Assembly (NCBI GenBank): GCA_905250115.1
Contig: CAJNOI010000226.1
Span: 59,093 to 123,092 of the forward strand
DNA: 64,000 nt
Direction: 5' to 3'
Origin: Adineta steineri
Lineage: Eukaryota > Rotifera > Eurotatoria > Adinetida > Adinetidae
Shown here in pieces: positions 57,269 through 64,000 of the stretch. Every line of letters starts with the position of its first letter. Position 1 is the first letter of the stretch. A program made the position numbers and the translations under genes. A model generated the notes under the pieces. That model worked only from the letters and a program-made list of their open reading frames with translations. It did not search any database and was not told the DNA's origin.

Positions 57269-60113
57269 TTGATATAAACAGAATGACATTTTCTTCTGTG
57301 AACTGAATCAGAATTTTTTTATATGTAATCAAACTATTTAATCATTCACATTTCTCAATACATTATCATTCACGGAATAATATGAGTTATAGTAATATCT
57401 CGAAGTTATATTGCATGGCGGTTGTTGAAAAAGAGTCATGATTGATGAAAGACAGATCATTATTGGTACGACTGACTAGATATTTTCATCGAAGAAGGCT
57501 GGATATACATACAGATATGAAGAATATTAATCATTTGTTGCTCCCAACCTCATGTATGCGGATGGTAACGTATGAGTAATCGTTCTCAAATGAATATCAG
57601 AGATGAATAATATATTTCATGAGCTTATTATGTATATAATTTTATAAAACAGATGATAGTCTCGACAAAGAACAGATCAAATATCCATATCAAAGAAACA
57701 AGGCATATTGTGGAAAAACTACTACTTATTTCTGGCTAAATCAATAAAAAAAAATCGAATTTATATTATTGAAAGTAAAAGGAGACGAGTGAGAAGGTGA
57801 ATCAGTATTCTATTCATTCTGGGTGTATTTATAGTTACACTTACGCAGTGAAATTTATTTCAATCAATAACATATATCTCAGACAAATTGATATAACAGG
57901 TGACAAAGTAAAAAGACAAAACAAACACAAAAATAATTTGCAGGATGAAGAATGAAAAAAAGTGTCTGGTTAAATCGACGAAATCTTTTCATTAGTTGAT
58001 AGTTTATAGAATGACAAACCACTTTATTCCCGATATACATTATTAAAACTATCTCTGTTTTCAATGCTTCATTGCCAAGTCATATTTTGAACAATATTAA
58101 TGAAAAGAAAAAAGAAATCGCTTTTGATGTTTATTCTAAAAAACTTGAATAATTCTATTGTTAACATTTTGTGAAAATATTCGTTTGAGAGAATATGTTG
58201 AAAATAGAACAATATGTACAAAACTTGTCGTTTTCTCCGATGATCTTCTCTATTTAGATTTCTCTCAGAACAATTATTTCATAAGTCTTCTTTTGGTTCT
58301 TATTTGTGTTGATAATAAATATTAAAAGAATCTATCATTTCTATTCTTCGTTCATATGTTCGTTTTTATTAAAGTTTTATTGATGAAGTTTATACCTAAT
58401 AAATAACTTCTGCTCATATTCCGTTACGTAATAAGTTCGATTTTATCTATATATTTGTTAATGTTAGCTACTTCTTTCAACTAATATTCATATTTAAATA
58501 TGTGGGTGTGACTTAGCTATTCATCAGTACGGACCCATCCCACTTTGTCGCAAATAATGTCGATCTAATTATTAAAGACCCTTTAATTAAATGAGAAAAG
58601 AATTTCTAGTTAACCTGTGAATTAAAAAATACTTATTTCTAAAATTTTTTTTTGCTCCTCAAGAATATATTAAACAAAACATAATTAGAATCTGATCGTA
58701 TGCACAATCGAGCAATGGGAACTAGCGGCGTCGACTTCGAGCTGTATGCGGCGCTTTAGTTTAGAGATAATTTACAAAACAGATTTGAACAAGTAGTGAT
58801 ATATGATGATTGTCATGTGCTCTGCGCATGATTCATTCTTTTCTCTCATGTTTCTCTTCCATTTTTTGTTATTCTGAGTTAGAGAGAAGGCTTCGGCAGC
58901 GTTGTATATATCTTGTTCTGTTCTATGTGTTTGGTGTGTGTGATATATCATTATTCTTTTTATATAGATTAGTGTTCGATTATGGAATAAACTAATATGA
59001 ATTGAGGATCGAGCGAGTCGCATCGACAAGTGTATATTAAAAATATAGAATTAGTATTGATCATTATAAAAGAAAGACAAGACAATGAGAAAAGCATTAT
59101 TATTCTTATCACAAATATTTATATATATTATATAAAACAATGTTTGCTTAAGCTTGGAGAAACATTTATTTTTTATCGATAAAATCGAGTTAGAATAATG
59201 AACATAAAAAATATGAGTAATGTAGAAGGTAGAAATAGAAGAATTTGAATAAGCATATAGAGTATTAATTGTTTTACGGATTAAAAATATATCCTTAATT
59301 TCTAGTTCATTGTTTATAAGCACCATGACCAGAACTTATTACCAAAATCAACTATTCAGTGCATTACAGTATAACCAAGTGGACATGATCCACGTTCTGG
59401 TAAGTGATCAGCACAAAAAAACAGATTCAATCAAAAGTTATTTGCATTTCACAAGCAATTCACGGTTGATCATCAGTTTTTCAGCACCAGATTGCTAATT
59501 CTAAGCCTCAACTTGTAAACTATAATTATCTTTCATATTCACCAGAACAACCCAAAAGAGGATCGATTCCACCTCATAGGAATAGTGAAGAAATTCTGAT
59601 GTAGCTGTTATCTTGTATGAAGTGAGTATATAATTGATGTAAGAATCAATGTTAATAAAAACATTCTCTTCTTTTTGAAAAATCGATTTGAATGTAAAAC
59701 TATGATGAAAGATTTTCCAAGTTATATATAACTTAAATGACTATACTTATGAAACGATAAAATTAAAAAACGTCATTTCAATGCATTTATTTGTTAACAA
59801 AAAAACAGGAACTGTTATAAATAACTTTTTTTAATACTTACACTTGCATTTCGTCGGAAATCTTGACAGAACAGAAAAAGAAAATGAATATCAATTATTT
59901 AGTTTCCAACAAATGGCTACCAAATAAAATATATTGTATTAGTGAAACGTTCTGTTGTCTACTATTCATTTTGTCAGTCAAAAACAAATATGCCAATCAG
60001 CATGCTTAATTTAGCAAAACTAAAAAATGTATCCCTAATTACAGGTTATTTCTTATATATGAGAAAATAGAGTTTCTTTAATCTATTCATATTCGAAATA
60101 GTATAGGAGGAAG
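57269..60113. other. 2.8 kb intergenic region, one exon-like fragment
   Basis: Near 59325 a plus-strand fragment MTRTYYQNQLFSALQYNQVD ends at a consensus donor (CTG|GTAAGT); it is ankyrin-like but no partner exon was found. A GT-rich pair (TGTGGGTGTG, CCCATCCCAC) lies at 58501-58541. Nothing else was recognised. Confidence 0.35.
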
Positions 60114-61410
60114 CTATCCGGTTTGCACAGTATTTGTTTGCCAAATAATTGTTGTATTTCGAGCAATCCATATCAGATTTCCAGAATCTAACATTTCTAA
60201 ACAGAATGGGTTTCCAGAACCGCTATTAGGAACACTAGCTGCCCACATTACAGCAAGGTTTGTTGTATAAACAACTAGATTACGATCTGTCTGGATGTTT
60301 AAAAAACATTCGACAGATGAGTTATGAATCTGATTTGCTCTCCAAATTGCAGTTGTAGTAACGTTTTGATATCCATATGCTTTATAGATACCAAATGTGT
60401 TGTTTAACATTCCGGCAGCATAGACTTGTGTTGCTGGTGAATAGATAAATTGATTATTATAAAGAGTTGCACTATTATTAGTCACACAAATAGTTGATGG
60501 TGGAGCTAAAACAGAATTGCAGAAAAGAATGTAGATATTATCTTTTAAAATAGCAATCTTATAGAGTGATCATAAACAAAAATTCTTTTGCTTAATATAG
60601 ATACTTTATCAGCATCCTGAAATAAATGATAAATAAAGTAGGTTATATACACACGCGACTTCTGCAATTTTGTAGAAATATAATCGTTCTCTCGACAGAA
60701 ATTATATAAAGATGCATCTGTACTATTTTGATTGTTTTTGTTTTTTGAATCATTATGATAATAAGTTCGCTATGAAACAACTATATCTAATTTACCTGTG
60801 GTAGTGATCCTAGTTGTGGAAGTAGTTGAGCTTCTTGTCGTGCTACCACTCGTGAATGTGGTTGAGCTTCTTATCGTACTAATTGTCGTAAATGTAGTTG
60901 AGGGCCTTGTCGTCCCACTGGTAGTAGTTGATGGGCTAAATTATATGAAAACCTATCATCAATGCCTATGTGTATTTTATTAAGTCTTACATTGAGCTGG
61001 TCATCAAAGTTGACATGCCTAAAAATAAATAAAAACAATTGTTTTAGTCGATATTATTAAAATATATGATTTGTACGTCAAAATTCATCACATTTCACAG
61101 ATTATAACTTACTATTTGTTTGAATTGAAATTATTGATTGATTAATAAATATTAAAGTAGAATTAACTTGATATTCAATGATCATTGAGTTATTATTTGA
61201 AAAAAATAATTGACAAGTTTGATTTTGTGAAAAATAATTGATGGCAGATATTAATGTATTGGATTGTGTCATTTCACATATACAATTTTCACGAGATGAA
61301 TTCGATAAAAATTTAGTCATCGTACCAATCATAATATGATTATCTATTTTACCAACTATAATCGAATCAACGAAAGAAAACAACGATAAAACTACCATTA
61401 TCCAAAGCAT
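60114..61410 (-). CDS. Secreted bulb-lectin protein with Thr/Ser linker
   Basis: Exons 61410-61113, 61018-60991, 60935-60796 and 60505-60114; frame and phases (1, 2, 1) agree; 285 residues. A signal peptide (MLWIMVVLSLFSFVDSIIVG) precedes a small domain of about 80 residues with four Cys (CICEMTQSNT, CQLFFSNNNS) that resembles other bdelloid PAN-like N-domains. Exons 2-3 encode a Thr/Ser-rich linker (TTTSGTTRPSTTFTTISTIR). Exon 4 is a D-mannose-binding bulb-type lectin: FLNIQTDRNLVVYTTNLAVM fits the QxDxNxVxY sugar motif, and LEMLDSGNLIWIARNTTIIW is a second, degenerate site. It may bind mannose-type glycans outside the cell, for example microbial surfaces. B-lectins are plant, fungal and bacterial in main, but occur in some animals. 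Confidence 0.75.
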
Positions 61411-62809
61411 ACTATACTACTTAACCTATGCGACTGATTTTTTCGCAAATGTTTAGTTGATTACTATCCCTTTTCTTTTGCTGCATATCCTACAATGTTA
61501 TTAAAAAAATAATTAAACACTCATAAAAGAAAGAAAAGATATTTGATAATTACTTTTCGATTACATTCTTTTTTTATATAACTGACAAAACGCCTACTGA
61601 AAATAGATTATAAAAGAAAAAGAAAAGTCTGCAATATTTAATTTACAAGAATGAGTAACAATTTCATTTCTAAATGATAGTTATTCAGATGATAATTTAT
61701 TTTATGATACTTCCTTCAATCCATACATTAATAATTTGACAATTATTTTTCTTTATAATTTAGCGATCATATACATACATAGAACGATCGTTAAAACAAT
61801 TCGCGCTGAAAGCTCTACATGATATTAAATAAAAAGATTTTTGCTATACCATCTATAGTTTCGACTAGATGTAGAAACTATTAAATATCGCTAAAAAGGG
61901 TGTTGATCAAAGTAGGGTGGATGTGGTTGAAGAACATCCATACCCTCAGTAAAAATCTTTCTTGTCTTTTTTAAATGAAAAATAAAAAGAATTTTTATGA
62001 AAAGAAACATGAAAGTTAATTAAAATGATTTTTGATACTTGTCGTCAATTAAATTTCAGTTTATATTTGCCATTGAAATTTCATTTGAAAGTTCTTTCTT
62101 ATTTAATTATCAATCGATATAAGAATTAAAATTATACAAAAAGAAATCAAAAGAAATTCTACTAATATTTCAAATATTAAAAATTAATTTCGAGGGTGTG
62201 GTGCTTGAACTTGGCATGCGTATCAACGTAAAATAAATAAGATATCCATACCCATACATATCATGCGTTTAACAATATGATAAGAAAATCTACTTTATTA
62301 GTTTTGATCTAACCGAAATACTTTATGACAATACTAAATGGATCTTTAACGATGACGCATTATATATTTTAATAAAATAACGGACATAACCTCCATCACA
62401 TTAATACTACATGTATATACCTAAACAAATATGTAAAACGTAAATCAAAATTACACGAAATCTTTTTTGATTTGACTGATAAACGTTCATCAAATACACA
62501 ATGCCATCAAACCGAGAGATTTATCGATTCACATTCAAAGTTATTTCTCATCTAATTAACGATTTCAGTGAAATATAACGCAATCATGAAAAATATTCAA
62601 CGCTTGTTCTATAAAAAATAATAATCACAAATAACTTTAAAAGTTCATTTATGCAAAAATCACTTCAGTGACATACAATCATAAATAATTTTTAATTAAA
62701 AACAAAGAAAGCCTAAACCAACAAAACCTAAAGAACTTAATCAATCATATTTCATACCAGTACAATGTATATAACATCAATAAAATTTCAACTAAGAAAC
62801 GACATTTTG
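61411..62809. other. 1.4 kb intergenic region with two GT-rich inverted pairs
   Basis: GGGTGTTGATCAAAGTAGGG with CATCCATACCCTCAG (61898-61951) and GAGGGTGTGGTGC with ATCCATACCCATACA (62192-62258) are two GT-rich inverted pairs. No gene was recognised. Confidence 0.4.
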
Positions 62810-62849
62810 CACGACACTTTGATTATCTTCAGTCTCAAAAAGACAGAAT

Positions 62850-62922
62850 CGAAGAAGTTCGGCACCGACTCCAATACCTCTCGCATCCTAAATGAACGCT
62901 TTCCCACATAACCTACATCTCC
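62850..62922 (-). pseudogene. tRNA-Ala-related pseudogene (copy A)
   Basis: The minus strand reads GGAGATGTAGG with anticodon-loop-like TTTAGGATGCG and CTTCTTCGA at the end. D-arm and anticodon arm no longer pair, but the spacing matches copies B and C, and the 3' tail (TTTTTGAGACTGAA) resembles theirs. Confidence 0.5.
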
Positions 62923-63008
62923 ATGTTAAAATTAAGACATAAACCGTTCATCTACATCAAGATATGAGAATCCCATTTTATGATTTTCAGACAAAAATAT
63001 TGACTCAC

Positions 63009-63081
63009 TGGAGAAGGTGGGTATCAATCCCAATGCCTCTCGCTTGCGAAGCGAGTGTTCTTCCATATGAACTTCATCCCC
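63009..63081 (-). pseudogene. tRNA-Ala-like copy B (CGC anticodon, altered internal promoter)
   Basis: Starts GGGGATGAAGTTC, with D stem GTTC/GAAC (both strands changed, so still paired), anticodon stem CTCGC/GCGAG and loop TTCGCAA. The T stem has a mismatch and the A and B boxes deviate, so it is probably not transcribed. The 3' tail is related to copy C. Confidence 0.5.
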
Positions 63082-63119
63082 GTGTTACTCTTTAAATATT
63101 TATTGTTAACCTACATTAT

Positions 63120-63868
63120 AGCTGTCGGCATGGCCTGCCAGGCTAGGCCTCCTACTCAGGAGGATTACTGGAAATTTTACCTGACCTGCTCCGTCTACCC
63201 AATATATCTTGTCTGATTACAGGCCAGGCCAAGCCAAAGCTGTTGGCCTGTCTGAGCAATTATATTGATTTCTCTATTAATCATCTTGAAAGATTGAATG
63301 GCAATACAAACCAATGATTTTGTCCACGTTTAAATTTATTGTTTATAATTGGTGGATATTTTTAGTCCGCTATAGTTTACAAATTGTATAAATAAAGAAG
63401 ATAAGACAACATGAATAGCTAATTTTATTTTAATTTAGATAAAGAAAACTATGATTTTATTTAGTTCGAACATAGAAAATATTTGTTTTGTACATTTTTA
63501 TTGTTACCAATTTGAATAAGTAACATCAACTGAACATTACCATCACTTCTCAACTTCTTCTGTCTCATGTATTTTATAAACAATGTCAAGTGATGATATT
63601 CATATTTTATTCACTTATCCTGCTCTATCTGCCTCTACATCATCAAATACAAATGATTCATCATCTTCCTTTTTTCACATACATATGCTTCATCATTTTT
63701 GCCACCAAATATAAATAATTCATCTTTGTCAAACTGTGTATCATACTCTAGTGAGCGAATATGTGATCTATTAAAACATGAGAAATATAAATACGATATT
63801 GTTGATATAATCGATTTGAAAAATCAAAAATATCACTGGACCTGACTCGGCCTACAGGCAGCTCTGAT
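63120..63868. mobile_element. Possible degraded hAT-like element between tRNA-like copies
   Basis: The left AGCTGTCGGCATGGCCTGCC and the inverted right AGCTGCCTGTAGGCCGAGTC share spacing of AGCTG and GGCC, and GC-rich inverted blocks occur near both ends. Inside, minus-strand fragments such as DDESFVFDDVEADRAG look like decayed coding. Target duplication unclear. Confidence 0.3.
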
Positions 63869-63925
63869 CTATGTGCATATATGAGAAAATAATTTGAGAA
63901 TCTTTTTGCAAAAATATTTAACGAC

Positions 63926-63998
63926 TGGAGAAGTTGGGCATCGATCCCAATACCTCTCGCATGCTAAGCGAGCGCTCTACCATATGAGCTACATCCCC
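63926..63998 (-). tRNA. tRNA-Ala(AGC)
   Basis: GGGGATG acceptor, D stem GCTC/GAGC, anticodon stem CTCGC/GCGAG with loop TTAGCAT (anticodon AGC), T stem TTGGG/CCCAA with loop ATCGATG, 3' CTTCTCCA. Acceptor pair 6-67 is a T-T mismatch; all other stems pair. A box TAGCTCATATGG and B box GGATCGATGCC are near consensus. It decodes GCU/GCC alanine codons if functional. The mismatch is shared with copy B. Confidence 0.75.
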
Positions 63999-64000
63999 AT

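Noticed and set aside
59325..59400. Ankyrin-like first exon with consensus donor
   Set aside because: No downstream exon found; a single short fragment is not enough to call a gene.
1..64000. CRISPR arrays, prokaryotic operons, rRNA genes, retroviral or LINE reverse transcriptase
   Set aside because: None seen: no regular short spacer arrays, no Shine-Dalgarno gene strings, no rRNA blocks and no reverse-transcriptase motif.

Overview
The window looks like nuclear DNA of a bdelloid rotifer (Rotaria/Adineta type). Evidence: AT-rich sequence; protein-coding genes with many 50-70 bp GT-AG introns; metazoan housekeeping genes (RPB8, an SLC3A heavy chain, an M13 peptidase); the F-box/LRR, class A GPCR, O-fucosyltransferase and kelch families that are expanded in bdelloids; a eukaryotic tRNA-Ala; and several genes of non-metazoan flavour (LCIB/theta carbonic anhydrase, CAD-type alcohol dehydrogenase, mpaB-type oxygenase, plant-like fucosyltransferase). 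There are no operons; genes lie on both strands, separated by 0.3-4 kb of AT-rich DNA with many small DNA-transposon relics. Species assignment is inference from gene content; no search was run.

Layout. 1-3786: a broken F-box/LRR gene on the minus strand, its halves separated by a 1.7 kb TA-flanked DNA transposon (998-2683). 5175-6320: an O-fucosyltransferase-like gene whose last codons and stop lie in a relic of the same transposon. 6871-7111: a small cysteine-rich defensin-like gene. 7344-8288: a GPCR. 10365-11078: a two-TM protein. 11791-12759: an mpaB-like oxygenase. 13168-14603: a two-exon coiled-coil/zinc protein with a hAT MITE in its intron. 14836-17313: a ten-exon SLC3A heavy chain with one apparent frameshift. 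19599-21042: a six-exon CAD-type alcohol dehydrogenase. 22488-23232: a pogo-like transposase relic. 25202-26115: a multi-pass membrane protein. 27336-30782: an 18-exon neprilysin-like M13 peptidase. 31216-31782: RNA polymerase subunit RPB8. 33647-35560: a GT37-like fucosyltransferase. 38801-39817: an LCIB-type carbonic anhydrase with a membrane anchor. 42431-46998: a secreted Cys-rich + kelch protein. 48688-50601: an intact F-box/LRR gene with an Asp-rich tail. 54499-57268: a secreted PAN-like + Thr-linker + kelch protein. 60114-61410: a secreted N-domain + Thr-linker + bulb-lectin protein. 62810-63998: three tRNA-Ala-related repeats, the last a good tRNA-Ala(AGC).

How the genes may work together. 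Most are independent. The clearest grouping is the right third, where three secreted modular proteins (kelch propeller, kelch propeller, bulb-lectin) sit within about 19 kb, each with a separate signal/N-terminal exon set, two with Thr/Ser-rich linker exons, and module borders mainly at phase-1 introns; this suggests a lectin-like family assembled by exon shuffling. Exon coordinates were traced by hand from splice consensus and frame continuity.
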